From contig NZ_CP046581.1 of assembly GCF_018141005.1 (NCBI RefSeq), forward strand, positions 62,001 through 126,000: a stretch of DNA of 64,000 nt. Direction: 5' to 3'. Below are positions 33,543 to 42,076 of the stretch, one piece after another. The position numbers and the translations under genes are program-made. This DNA is from Erwinia sp. E602 (GTDB taxonomy: Bacteria; Pseudomonadota; Gammaproteobacteria; Enterobacterales; Enterobacteriaceae). Position 1 is the stretch's first letter. Every line of letters begins with the position of its first letter. The notes beneath the pieces are model-generated. The model saw nothing but the letters and a program-made list of their open reading frames with translations. It was not told the DNA's origin and made no database searches.

Positions 33543-34694
33543 ATGGCTCAGATTCCCGTTGGCATCATTATGCACGGCGTTACCGGACGTATGGGTAAGA
33601 ACCAGCATCTGATCCGTTCGATTGTGGCGATACGTGCACAGGGCGGCGTGCTGCTGGCCAACGGCGATCGCCTGATGCCGGACCCGATCCTGATCGGCCG
33701 CAACGCGGAGAAGATCGCCGCGCTGGCGCAGGAGTACGGCATCAGTCGCTGGGGCACCAGCATTGACGAGGCGCTGGATAATCCATCGGACACTATTTTC
33801 TTTGATGCCGCCACCACCCAGGCGCGTCCGGGGCTGCTGAAGAAGGCCATCAGCAAAGGCAAGCACGTCTACAGCGAAAAGCCGGTGGCGATGGGGCTGG
33901 ATGAGGCGCTGAGCCTGTATCACTTCGCCCGCGAAAAAGGCGTCTGTCACGGCGTGGTGCAGGACAAGCTGTGGCTGCCTGGGCTGCAGAAGCTGAAACT
34001 GCTTAACGAATCAGGCTTCTTCGGTAAGGTGCTGTCGGTGCGCGGCGAGTTTGGCTACTGGGTGTTCGAAGGCGACCTGCAGCCGACCCAGCGGCCGTCG
34101 TGGAACTACCGCAGCGAAGACGGCGGCGGCATTATCCTCGATATGATTTGCCACTGGCGCTACGTGATCGACAACCTGTTTGGCGAGATCAAAAGCCTGA
34201 GCTGCCTCGGCGCCACCCATATCCCACAGCGCTGGGACGAGCAGCAGCAGCCTTACCCGGCCACCGCCGACGACGCGGTTTACGCCACCTTCGAACTGCA
34301 TAACGGCGCGATCGTGCAGATTAACAGTTCGTGGTGCGTGCGCGTGCGCCGCGATGACCTGGTGACCTTCCAGGTGGACGGGGTCAACGGCTCTGCGGTG
34401 GCCGGGCTGACCGACTGCGTCACCCAGAGCCGCGTCAACACCCCCAAACCGGTGTGGAACCCGGACCAGCGCCAGACGCACAACTTCTTTGACGACTGGG
34501 CCGAAGTGCCTGACACGCAGCACTACGACAACGCCTTCAAGGTGCAGTGGGAGCTGTTCCTGCGCCACGTCTGGGGCGAAGGCGACTACCGCTGGGGCCT
34601 GCTGGAAGGGGCTAAGGGGCTGCAGCTGGTTGACCTGGCGCTGCAGAGCTGGAAAGAGCGCCGCTGGGTTGACGTGCCGTCGCTGGAGCGCTGA
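33543..34694 (+). CDS. Gfo/Idh/MocA-family NAD(P)-dependent dehydrogenase
   Basis: The 383-residue protein has a Rossmann start (VGIIMHGVTGRMGKNQHL), the family motif GKHVYSEKPVAMG (about residue 105-115, with the conserved EKP) and a C-terminal sheet domain with GIILDMICHWRYVIDNLFG. Members oxidise or epimerise sugars, inositols or glycosides. The N-terminal loop is longer than in typical members. The ATG at 33543 has GAGGTG upstream. It is the first gene of an operon; the isomerase gene begins ten bases past its stop. Confidence 0.9.
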   Translation: MAQIPVGIIMHGVTGRMGKNQHLIRSIVAIRAQGGVLLANGDRLMPDPILIGRNAEKIAALAQEYGISRWGTSIDEALDNPSDTIFFDAATTQARPGLLKKAISKGKHVYSEKPVAMGLDEALSLYHFAREKGVCHGVVQDKLWLPGLQKLKLLNESGFFGKVLSVRGEFGYWVFEGDLQPTQRPSWNYRSEDGGGIILDMICHWRYVIDNLFGEIKSLSCLGATHIPQRWDEQQQPYPATADDAVYATFELHNGAIVQINSSWCVRVRRDDLVTFQVDGVNGSAVAGLTDCVTQSRVNTPKPVWNPDQRQTHNFFDDWAEVPDTQHYDNAFKVQWELFLRHVWGEGDYRWGLLEGAKGLQLVDLALQSWKERRWVDVPSLER

Positions 34695-34704
34695 GGAGAG
34701 GAAT

Positions 34705-35538
34705 ATGCAAACGCCAAAACCCGAACAGCTGTCGCTGAATACCGCCACCGTGCGCCAGCAGTGGAACCTGCAGCAGATTATTGAAGGCTGCGCCCGCCAT
34801 GAGATCCGCGGCATCTCACCGTGGCGCGATCAGGTCAGCCAGCTGGGATTACAGCCCACCGCGCGGCTGCTGCGCGAACACGATCTGACCGTCACCGGCT
34901 ACTGCCGTGGCGGGATGTTTCCTGCCAGCAGCCGCGAGCAGCGCCAGCAAAAAATGGACGATAACCATCGCGCGGTGGATGAAGCGCTGGCGCTGAACGC
35001 CGCCTGCCTGGTGCTGGTGGTCGGCGGGCTGCCGGAGGGATCGAAGGATCTCAACGGCGCGCATCAGCAGGTGGAGGACGGGCTGGCCGCGCTGCTCGAC
35101 TATGCGCGGCCGCGCGGCATGCCGCTGGCGATTGAGCCGCTGCACCCGATGTACGCCGCCGACCGCGCCTGCGTCAACAGCCTGCAGCAGGCCAACGACC
35201 TGTGCGACCGGCTGGGTGACGACGGGCTCGGCATCGCCGTCGACGTCTATCACACCTGGTGGGATGCCGGCTTTGCCCGCGAGATCAGACGCGCCGGGCA
35301 GAAACGCCTGCTGGCCTTCCATATCTGCGACTGGCTCAACCCCACGCAGGATATGCTGTCCGATCGCGGCATGATGGGCGACGGCGTGATTGATATTCGC
35401 GGCCTGCGCCAGCAGGTGGAAGCCGAAGGCTATCAGGGTTTCCATGAGGTGGAGATTTTTTCCCGGCTGAACTGGTGGCAGCAGGATCCGGACGAGGTGT
35501 TGCGTACCTGCAAGGCCCGTCATCTCGAACACGGCTGA
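34705..35538 (+). CDS. Sugar phosphate isomerase/epimerase-like TIM barrel
   Basis: The 277-residue protein is an AP-endonuclease-family 2 (xylose-isomerase-like) barrel. Metal-binding positions appear as IEPLHPMYAADR (Glu), DVYHTWWD (Asp, His), HICDWL (His) and HEVEIFS (Glu). Such proteins interconvert keto sugars or dehydrated sugar intermediates beside Gfo/Idh/MocA enzymes. The start at 34705 follows GAGGAGAGGAAT; a longer open frame is antisense-like extension inside the previous gene. It presumably acts on the product of the dehydrogenase. Confidence 0.85.
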   Translation: MQTPKPEQLSLNTATVRQQWNLQQIIEGCARHEIRGISPWRDQVSQLGLQPTARLLREHDLTVTGYCRGGMFPASSREQRQQKMDDNHRAVDEALALNAACLVLVVGGLPEGSKDLNGAHQQVEDGLAALLDYARPRGMPLAIEPLHPMYAADRACVNSLQQANDLCDRLGDDGLGIAVDVYHTWWDAGFAREIRRAGQKRLLAFHICDWLNPTQDMLSDRGMMGDGVIDIRGLRQQVEAEGYQGFHEVEIFSRLNWWQQDPDEVLRTCKARHLEHG

Positions 35539-35631
35539 GCGCCCGCTTGCGCAGGCGTGCAGTCCCTTTTTCGTATCTGACAGAGCTGAACTCAGCTGTT
35601 TTCGTCGGTCCGCAGACTTGTCGAGGAAGAT

Positions 35632-36873
35632 ATGAATACAGATACCCGCAAGATGATCCTGGTTACCGTGCTGTGCGGGCTGGGCTACATGATGTACTCG
35701 GTCGACCGCATGACGGTGTCGTCGGCCATCGGCCTGATCGCCGGTGAATTTGGCCTTGGCAAAGCGGAGAGCGGCATTCTGCTGTCGTCGTTCTTCTTTG
35801 GTTTTATCGTCTTTCTGTTTATCTCCGGGGTCATCGCCGACAAGCTCAGCGGTAAGCCGGTGCTGATCCTCGGTCTGATGATGTTCTCGCTGGCCACGGT
35901 GTTTACCGGCGTGGCGGGCAGCCTGACCAGCCTGATCTTCTACCGGGTGATGACCGGCATCGGTGAAGGCATCTTCTGGCCCGCCGCCTCGCTGGAGGTG
36001 GCCAACGTCACCAGCGAGAAGCAGCGCACCACGGTGATGTCGCTCTACTGGATGGGCTACCCGATCGGCGGTTTTCTCGGCACCTGGATGGGGGCAGTGC
36101 TCGGTCCAATGTTTGGCTGGCGGGTGGTGTTTTATGTTGCCGGTGGTCTGGGAATACTGGTCGCGCTGCTGTATGCGGTGCTGGTGAAAAACGACCGTAA
36201 ACCGGCCGATCTGCTGGCCCGTCAGGCGGCGGAAAAAGTGCCGCTGCGCACCCTGTTCCGCCATGCGCCGGTGCTGCTGATGGCCGCCTACTACTTTGTG
36301 CTGCTGGCCGGCTGGTGGATCGTGCTGCTGTGGGCGCCAAGCTACCTGATGCAGGTAAAAAACCTGTCGATCGGCATGGCGGGCACCATCGCCAGCCTGC
36401 TCGGCCTGACCGGCGCGCTGGGCGGTTTCCTGCTTGGCCGCTACTGCGACAAAGGCGACTTTGTTCGCCGCCGCAATATCCTGATGGCGATCACCGCCGC
36501 CAGCGGCGTGCTGATGGCCGCCATGGCCCTGACGCCGTCGGTACCGCTGGTGGTGGTGCTGGTGATGCTGCTGGGCTTCCTCGGTTACCCTGTCACGCCA
36601 ATCGTACTGTCGGTGACCGCCGAGCTGGTGCCGCCGTCGCTGCGCGGGTCGGCGATCGGCTTTGTGATGAATATGGGCATGGCGGCCGGCGGGATCTCGC
36701 CGATCGTCGCCGGCTACTACGCGCAGACCTATACGCTGCAGCCGGTGTGGCTGGCCGCCGCCGGAGTGATCCTGTGCAGCAGCGTGGTGCTGTTCGGCGT
36801 GCGCAAGCTGCCGGTTGGGTCCGCTACCGCCGCCGCTGACGCGCTACCGCGCGGCCATCTGGCTAAACACTAA
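35632..36873 (+). CDS. MFS transporter (ACS/sugar-acid-type)
   Basis: A 413-residue, 12-helix transporter with DRMTVSSAIGLIAGEFGL in the first loop, the motif GVIADKLSGKPVLILG after TM2, GIGEGIFWPAASL in TM4 and LVPPSLRGSAIGFVMNMG in the second half. This pattern is typical of anion:cation symporter and sugar-acid uptake carriers. Its place between the isomerase and DUF993 genes suggests it imports the substrate of the pathway. AGGAAG lies just upstream of the ATG. Confidence 0.85.
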   Translation: MNTDTRKMILVTVLCGLGYMMYSVDRMTVSSAIGLIAGEFGLGKAESGILLSSFFFGFIVFLFISGVIADKLSGKPVLILGLMMFSLATVFTGVAGSLTSLIFYRVMTGIGEGIFWPAASLEVANVTSEKQRTTVMSLYWMGYPIGGFLGTWMGAVLGPMFGWRVVFYVAGGLGILVALLYAVLVKNDRKPADLLARQAAEKVPLRTLFRHAPVLLMAAYYFVLLAGWWIVLLWAPSYLMQVKNLSIGMAGTIASLLGLTGALGGFLLGRYCDKGDFVRRRNILMAITAASGVLMAAMALTPSVPLVVVLVMLLGFLGYPVTPIVLSVTAELVPPSLRGSAIGFVMNMGMAAGGISPIVAGYYAQTYTLQPVWLAAAGVILCSSVVLFGVRKLPVGSATAAADALPRGHLAKH

Positions 36874-36889
36874 TCACAAGGAATCAATA

Positions 36890-38056
36890 ATGAAGAGCAA
36901 TCACCTACGTTTACTGGATGCGCAGGGCCGGGTCAGCGACTATCAGATTCAGGGCGAACGGCGCTGGTCCGCGCCCGCACAGCCGCGTTTTAACCGCCAG
37001 GCGTTTGCCGCCGCCCACGTGGTGGCCGACGTGCGGCGTATGCAGCACCCCAGCCGCGATATGGCGATTGACTGGGACGCCACCCTCGCCTATCGCCGCC
37101 ATCTGTTCGCCCACGGCTTCGGCATTGCCGAAGCGATGGACACCGCCCAGCGCGGGATGGGCCTGGACTGGCCGGCCAGCCTGGCGTTAATTCAGCGCAG
37201 CGTCGAACAGGCGAAAGCCTTTCCCGGCGCGGTGGTGGCCAGCGGGGCCGGCACCGATCACCTGACCCGCTTCAGCGGGCTGACCGTCGATGACGTGATC
37301 GCCGCCTACGAGCAGCAGATCGCGGCGATTGAGGCCTGCGGCGGACGCATTATCCTGATGGCCAGCCGGGCGCTGGCGGCGATCGCCCGCGGCCCGGACG
37401 ACTATCTGCGGGTCTACGATACCCTGCTGCGCCAGGTACGCGAACCGGTGGTGCTGCACTGGCTGGGGGATATGTTTGACCCGGCGCTGCGCGGCTACTG
37501 GGGCAGCGACAGCATCCACAGCGCGATGGAGGTGTGCCTGGCGGCGATCCGCGCCAACCCGGCGAAGGTCGACGGCATCAAGATTTCGCTGCTGGATAAG
37601 GATCGTGAAGTGGAGATGCGCCGCCAGCTGCCGCCGACGGTGAAAATGTACACCGGCGACGACTTCAACTACCCCGAACTGATCGCCGGCGATGAGCAGG
37701 GCTACTCCCACGCGCTGCTGGGCATTTTTGACGCCATCGCCCCGGCGGCGGCGGCGGCGCTGCACGCGCTGGCGGCGGGCGATCGCCAGACTTACGAACG
37801 GATTTTCGCCCCGACCGTGCCGCTGGCGCGTCATATCTTCACCAGCCCGACCCAGTTCTATAAATCCGGCATCGTGTTTCTCGCCTGGCTGAACGGCCAT
37901 CAGGACCACTTCTCAATGCTGGCCGGTTCGCAGAGCGCGCGCAGCCTCGGCCACTACTGCGAGCTGTTCCGGCTGGCCGATGCCGCCGGGCTGCTGGATA
38001 ACCCGGAACGGGCGGCGGAAAGGATGACGCTGTTTGGCCGGGTAAACGGTCTCTGA
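36890..38056 (+). CDS. DUF993/dihydrodipicolinate-synthase-like protein
   Basis: The 388-residue protein belongs to the DUF993 group of the DHDPS/NAL aldolase superfamily. Segments include AIDWDATLAYRRHLFAHGFGIAEAMDTAQRGMGLDWP, VVASGAGTDHL, VVLHWLGDMFDP and the Schiff-base-region candidate KVDGIKISLLDKDREVEMRR (Lys in GIKIS). A retro-aldol or dehydratase step on a keto-sugar is plausible; no member is known to me in detail. The ATG at 36890 follows ACAAGGAATC. It is the last gene of the operon and is followed by a very strong hairpin. Confidence 0.85.
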   Translation: MKSNHLRLLDAQGRVSDYQIQGERRWSAPAQPRFNRQAFAAAHVVADVRRMQHPSRDMAIDWDATLAYRRHLFAHGFGIAEAMDTAQRGMGLDWPASLALIQRSVEQAKAFPGAVVASGAGTDHLTRFSGLTVDDVIAAYEQQIAAIEACGGRIILMASRALAAIARGPDDYLRVYDTLLRQVREPVVLHWLGDMFDPALRGYWGSDSIHSAMEVCLAAIRANPAKVDGIKISLLDKDREVEMRRQLPPTVKMYTGDDFNYPELIAGDEQGYSHALLGIFDAIAPAAAAALHALAAGDRQTYERIFAPTVPLARHIFTSPTQFYKSGIVFLAWLNGHQDHFSMLAGSQSARSLGHYCELFRLADAAGLLDNPERAAERMTLFGRVNGL

Positions 38057-38073
38057 CCGCGTCGACAGACTCG

Positions 38074-38117
38074 CGCCTTATGCCCCGGTACGACTGTTCG
38101 TGCCGGGGCATAAGGCG
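38074..38117 (+). terminator. Strong hairpin ending the catabolic operon
   Basis: A 15-bp perfect stem (38074-38088 with 38103-38117, CGCCTTATGCCCCGG) continues inward with ACG/CGT pairs. It lies 18 bases past the DUF993 stop. The following tract is only moderately T-rich. Confidence 0.7.
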
Positions 38118-38278
38118 GTACATTCTTCTCCTCTGACAACGGTTTCTCTTACCCTCAGACGCGTTGCACCATCCCCTTCAGGAAAAAAATGTCAGCCTGG
38201 CGCAGTAAGGGCGGTTATCCGGGCATGATACACTGAACGGCAGATCGGACGATCCGCAATCAAAACAGGAGCAACCGC

Positions 38279-38782
38279 GTGGCAGATTTTAAAACCTTAT
38301 TCGGATACAGCGTTGATTATGCTGAGTTTGTCAGCCAGGGCTCGGCGGAAGAGATCGCCGCGCTGCGCCGCGATCAGGACAAAACTGAGCAAGCGGATTT
38401 TCTCAGCCCGGAACTTGAAGCACAAATTGCCGCGCTGAAGGGCCGCTTCACCCTGCTGGTGGCCGCCGAAATGTGGTGCCCGGACTGCCAGCGCAACCTG
38501 CCCGCTATCCGGGCCTTAACCCAGCGCTATCCCGACGCACAGTTCGGCATTCTTAACCGGGCGCAGGCCGATGCGCCGTTTAAAGACGCCTTTGGCGTTG
38601 AGCGGGTGAAGATCCCGTTTGTGGCGGTGCTGGATGAAGAGTTCGCGCCGCTGGGCAGCTTTATCGAACGCCCACGGTCGGTGGTGACGGGCGGTGACGA
38701 AGCGCTGCAGAGTTACAAGCGCGGTGAACGGCTGGCGGAGACGGTCGGTGAGATTGTCGGGATCATGCGGCAGAACGCCTGA
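38279..38782 (+). CDS. Thioredoxin-family protein with CPDC motif
   Basis: The 167-residue cytoplasmic protein has no signal peptide. A thioredoxin fold with the active-site WCPDC (C67, C70) follows a 45-residue helical N-terminus; KIPFVAVLDEEF carries the cis-proline. Members of this thioredoxin_9-like group are found alone in many enterobacteria, and the partner is unknown. The start is GTG at 38279, with CAGGAGCAACC upstream; no ATG is available before the conserved region. Confidence 0.82.
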   Translation: MADFKTLFGYSVDYAEFVSQGSAEEIAALRRDQDKTEQADFLSPELEAQIAALKGRFTLLVAAEMWCPDCQRNLPAIRALTQRYPDAQFGILNRAQADAPFKDAFGVERVKIPFVAVLDEEFAPLGSFIERPRSVVTGGDEALQSYKRGERLAETVGEIVGIMRQNA

Positions 38783-39187
38783 TACAGCATCCCTCCTTTT
38801 AAATCGCCCAGCGGGGTGTGGCCGGTGCGCCTCCCCCCGAAGACAGCAACATCAGAATGTCTTCAATTTCATGTTGACTTATTACTTAGCGATCGCTATA
38901 AATTAATAATTACATAGTGATCGCTACATATTGTGTCTTTACAGTAGATCACCATCAGAGCCGCAATAAATTCATCGCCAGGACAGGAACCGTATGGACC
39001 AGATAGTCACGGGTGACCCGATGGTCTGGCTACAGGCAAAAGGGTCGGCAGGAAAACGGATGAAAGCATGGTCAGCGCATTTCCCCAGGACGCAGGCCAT
39101 CAACACTGCGGTCTCTGATGACGGGTTTCGGGTTCGGTCTGTTGCCGGGCACGGTTTTATACATTGTTCAGATGTGAGGAATTAAGC
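38783..39187. other. 405-bp regulatory region before the SnoaL-like gene
   Basis: It holds two 12-bp palindromes 28 bp apart (38887, 38915) in an AT-rich promoter stretch and the leader of the gene at 39188. A 63-codon frame at 38994-39185 has no recognisable features and is probably chance. Confidence 0.5.
38887..38926. promoter_or_regulatory. Paired TetR-type operators TAGYGATCGCTA, 28 bp apart
   Basis: TAGCGATCGCTA (38887-38898, perfect palindrome) and TAGTGATCGCTA (38915-38926) flank an AT-rich spacer that probably holds a -10 element. The same pair with the same 28-bp pitch occurs at 40588-40627, so one regulator, probably the TetR encoded at 39796-40416, controls both. Confidence 0.7.
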
Positions 39188-39571
39188 ATGACCAGACCAG
39201 TATATGTACAGGAATACAATGAGATCGTTAAGGTCCTGAATCATTACAATGAAGGTGGCAAACAGGCTGACAGCAGTATCATGAAACCGGCGTTCAGCAG
39301 GGAGGCCACTATTTATGGCGTTGATGGTGACGGCAAACTGACCGGCGGGCCTATCCAGGGGCTGTTTGATATTATTGACTCAGCTTTCCGCCCCTCTCCT
39401 GAGGCACAGGGCGTTATCGTAAACATCGATATTGTGGGTACGGCTGCAAGCGCGCGTATTGATACAAACGATATCTCTGGTTTTTGCTTTACCGACTTTT
39501 TCAATCTTCTGAAAGTCGATGGCAAATGGACCGTGGTCAGCAAAATCTATCACACCCACGTTGCCCCCTGA
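39188..39571 (+). CDS. Putative lumazine-binding/SnoaL-like protein
   Basis: The 127-residue protein has the NTF2-like cone fold of the Lumazine_bd_2/SnoaL group: EIVKVLNHYNEGGKQADSSIMKPAFS, GPIQGLFDIIDSA, and the strand pattern DIVGTAASARIDTNDISGFCFTDFFNLLKVDGKWTVVSKIYHTH. Such proteins are often polyketide-like cyclases, isomerases or stress proteins; no catalytic pair is clear here. The ATG at 39188 has GAGGAA upstream. Its promoter has the paired TAGYGATCGCTA operators, linking it to the TetR/OYE module. Confidence 0.8.
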   Translation: MTRPVYVQEYNEIVKVLNHYNEGGKQADSSIMKPAFSREATIYGVDGDGKLTGGPIQGLFDIIDSAFRPSPEAQGVIVNIDIVGTAASARIDTNDISGFCFTDFFNLLKVDGKWTVVSKIYHTHVAP

Positions 39572-39795
39572 TTAACTGACCTACTGATTCTGATCCCCTG
39601 ATACCTGCGGTTCGGTGCCGGAAAAGCAGGACGCCGGCTGGCACAGAGGTTAGCTGAACAGGGGGATCCACCCCATTAACCTTATCGCCATCCGGAACAG
39701 GAACCCGGCATGCTGTGCTTTTCCTCTCTGACCTGGTTCAGACCCGGAGTAATAAGCGGAGACCGGGCTGGGCGGGAATCAACGTGTCGTGTGAG

Positions 39796-40416
39796 TTATA
39801 ACCGCGGCAGAAGCCGAACGGCCTGGGTGGCGATAAGCTTTAGTTCAGCCTGTGAGATACCATCCTGAGCGGGGATGGACATGCCTTCCAGAAGGGTATT
39901 CAACGTCAGGGCAAGCCCATCCACATCCGTATCAGACGGCAAATGACCTGCCTGCTTACCCGCCTGCAGGCGTTCCCTGAAGTAAATCCTTCCTTCCTCT
40001 CTTAATGCCTTAACCGCGTCGTAAACATCTTTCGAATCCGGTGACACGTTAATGGCTGCCAGAACGACCAGGCAGCCACAGGGGGCTTCCTGGCTCGTAA
40101 GAATGACAGCAGCTTCTTCAAAAAAGTTATGGATAGCGTCATACACGTTTTCTTCCTGACGCATCCTGTCCCACGGTTCATCCCAGAATGTTTTTTCGTA
40201 ATAATTCACTGCTTCCAGAAACAGTTCAGCTTTACTGCCAAACGCCGCATACAGGCTGGGTGGATTAATATCCATCACCCGGCAAAGTTCACCGACGGAA
40301 GCGGGCTCGTATCCGCAGCGCCAGAAAACACCCAGCGCGCGAACCAGGGCCTTGTCCCGGTCAAAATTACGGGGTCGTCCTCGTCGTGAGGGAGTGCTTT
40401 GCGTCGTATATGTCAT
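39796..40416 (-). CDS. TetR-family transcriptional regulator
   Basis: The 206-residue protein has a TetR HTH (about residues 18-60: DKALVRALGVFWRCGYEPASVGELCRVMDINPPSLYAAFGSKAELF). The C-terminal domain carries EAPCGCLVVLAA, a Cys-x-Cys pair seen in several TetR sensors of electrophiles that accompany Old Yellow Enzymes. The start at 40416 places the HTH correctly; a longer frame to 40461 exists. It is divergent from the OYE gene, with two TAGYGA(T/A)CGCTA sites between, and the same sites lie before the SnoaL-like gene. Confidence 0.88.
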   Translation of the reverse strand: MTYTTQSTPSRRGRPRNFDRDKALVRALGVFWRCGYEPASVGELCRVMDINPPSLYAAFGSKAELFLEAVNYYEKTFWDEPWDRMRQEENVYDAIHNFFEEAAVILTSQEAPCGCLVVLAAINVSPDSKDVYDAVKALREEGRIYFRERLQAGKQAGHLPSDTDVDGLALTLNTLLEGMSIPAQDGISQAELKLIATQAVRLLPRL

Positions 40417-40587
40417 ATTTCTGCCTGATGAAAAAAGTAAAACTGATGGCTCACTATACAAGATTTTGAGGTCATGTGTCTGAGCTGGCCACGTTTACCC
40501 CCCACTCCGCCAGCTAATTCAGTGATGAGAAGGCACACAGCCCGTGGTTCGCCGGAGAGCAGGAAAAAATGTCCTTGCCTTTTTATG

Positions 40588-40627
40588 TAGTGATCGCTAT
40601 AAATATGCGCATATTTAGCGAACGCTA
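40588..40627. promoter_or_regulatory. Paired TetR-type operators before the OYE gene, 28 bp apart
   Basis: TAGTGATCGCTA (40588-40599) and TAGCGAACGCTA (40616-40627) flank AAATATGCGCATATTT (40601-40616), itself a perfect palindrome. The pitch equals that of the pair at 38887-38926. Position between divergent TetR and OYE genes supports a shared repressor. Confidence 0.7.
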
Positions 40628-40718
40628 CACAACTGCAGTGTTCGGAATCTGCAGTTACTCCGTATGCCTGCTTACAAAAGAAAGCGTCACGGAGCGATAA
40701 ATACCTGAGGAAAAGAGA

Positions 40719-41861
40719 ATGAACCCGAAGTATGCCCCTTTATTTGAACCCTACATCCTGAATAACGGCGTCATCATTAAAAACCGTTTTACCGTTGCAC
40801 CCATGACACATTTTGCCTCCCATGAAGACGGCAGCATCAGTAACGAAGAGCGTAACTTTCTGACCAGTCGCTTTGATGGTTTTGGCCTTTTTATCGCAGC
40901 TGCAACGCTGGTGTCGCCGGAAGGTAAGGCATTTGTCGGCCAGCCAGAAGCCATTGGTGAGAAAGACTTACCCAGCCTGCGTGAGGTCGTCCGGATTGCT
41001 AAAAAACAGGGGGCAACAGCCATTCTGCAGATCCACCACGGTGGTCATCTGAGCATTCCTGAACTGTTGAATGGTCAGGATGTGGTGGCGCCCTCGGCAG
41101 ATGAGAAATCGGGAGCCCGGGCTCTGACCAACGCGGAAATTCGCGATCTGATTGCAGCCTTTGCCAATGCAGCGCATCTGGCTATCCAGGCCGGGTTTGA
41201 TGGCGTTGAGATCCACGGAGCCAACAATTATCTGATCCAGCAGTTTGTGTCAGGAGAAAGCAACCGCCGCACCGATGAATGGGGTGGAACCATTGAACAG
41301 CGACTGCGTTTCCCGCTGGCTATTGTGGATGCCGTGACCGATGTGAAGAAAAAATACGCCAGTGAGAAGTTTATCGTTGGTTACCGCTTCTCACCGGAAG
41401 AGCCGGGTGAGCATGGCCTGACCATGAAGGATACTTTTGCGTTGATTGATGCTCTTGTACAGAAGCCACTGCAGTATCTGCACGTTTCGCTGTGGGACTT
41501 CTATAAGAACGCACGCCGTGGGGCCGATACCTCCATGACCCGCATGCAGCTTTTGCACGAGCGCATTAACGGAAAACTACCGCTGATTGGCGTGGGTAAT
41601 CTTTTTACTGCCGACCAGATCCTTGAAGCCTGTCTGACGGGCTGGGCTGAATTTATTGCTCTGGGCAAAACAGTCATCATGAACCCGGACCTTATTGGCC
41701 TTATCAGGGCTGGTCAGGAAGATCAGATTGTGACGGCTATCGATCCGCACAAGGAAGATCGCTACCGCATCCCTGACAATCTGTGGAATCAGAATATGCA
41801 GCGTCTTTCCTATCTGCCTCCGGTAAAAGACGACGCGAACTGGCACTCACCGGATATTTAA
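40719..41861 (+). CDS. Old Yellow Enzyme-family NADH:flavin oxidoreductase
   Basis: The 380-residue FMN TIM barrel shows PLFEPYILNNGVIIKNRFTVAPMTH, the ILQIHHGGH segment, FDGVEIHGANNYLIQQFVSGESNRRTDEWGG and IGVGNLFTADQ, the pattern of the thermostable-type OYE/YqjM-like group with a YqiG-like C-terminus. It reduces activated alkenes (enones, possibly nitro compounds or electrophiles). A TetR with a Cys pair is divergent from it. The start at 40719 follows GAGGAAAAGAG. A scrap of an SDR gene follows, so a second enzyme of the operon has been lost. Confidence 0.9.
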   Translation: MNPKYAPLFEPYILNNGVIIKNRFTVAPMTHFASHEDGSISNEERNFLTSRFDGFGLFIAAATLVSPEGKAFVGQPEAIGEKDLPSLREVVRIAKKQGATAILQIHHGGHLSIPELLNGQDVVAPSADEKSGARALTNAEIRDLIAAFANAAHLAIQAGFDGVEIHGANNYLIQQFVSGESNRRTDEWGGTIEQRLRFPLAIVDAVTDVKKKYASEKFIVGYRFSPEEPGEHGLTMKDTFALIDALVQKPLQYLHVSLWDFYKNARRGADTSMTRMQLLHERINGKLPLIGVGNLFTADQILEACLTGWAEFIALGKTVIMNPDLIGLIRAGQEDQIVTAIDPHKEDRYRIPDNLWNQNMQRLSYLPPVKDDANWHSPDI

Positions 41862-41901
41862 GCCACCTGTCACCGGACAAAAAGTCCTGCTCACCGAATG
41901 A

Positions 41902-42051
41902 TTTACACAGCTGGCGGATGCGTCAGCTGAAGTACCTATGATTGCCATCAGTTCTGAAGATGTTGCCAATGCCGCTATATATGCGTTGAATCAGCCGGAT
42001 AATGTCACTGTTAACGGTCTGATCATCTCTCCAACCCGTCAAAACGGGTAA
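41902..42051 (+). pseudogene. C-terminal fragment of a short-chain dehydrogenase gene
   Basis: Fifty codons read FTQLADASAEVPMIAISSED and end with a ...VTVNGLIISPTRQNG-stop tail, the standard C-terminus of YdfG-like SDR proteins (EDVANAA.YAL..P). No N-terminal Rossmann or YxxxK region precedes it. The OYE gene ends 40 bases before it, so a deletion has removed most of the gene. Confidence 0.75.
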
Positions 42052-42076
42052 GTTTTTCGTACCAGGCGGCACCCTT

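Noticed and set aside
38994..39185. A 63-codon forward frame before the SnoaL-like gene
   Set aside because: No domain, no strong ribosome-binding site, and it fills the leader downstream of the paired operators; probably chance.
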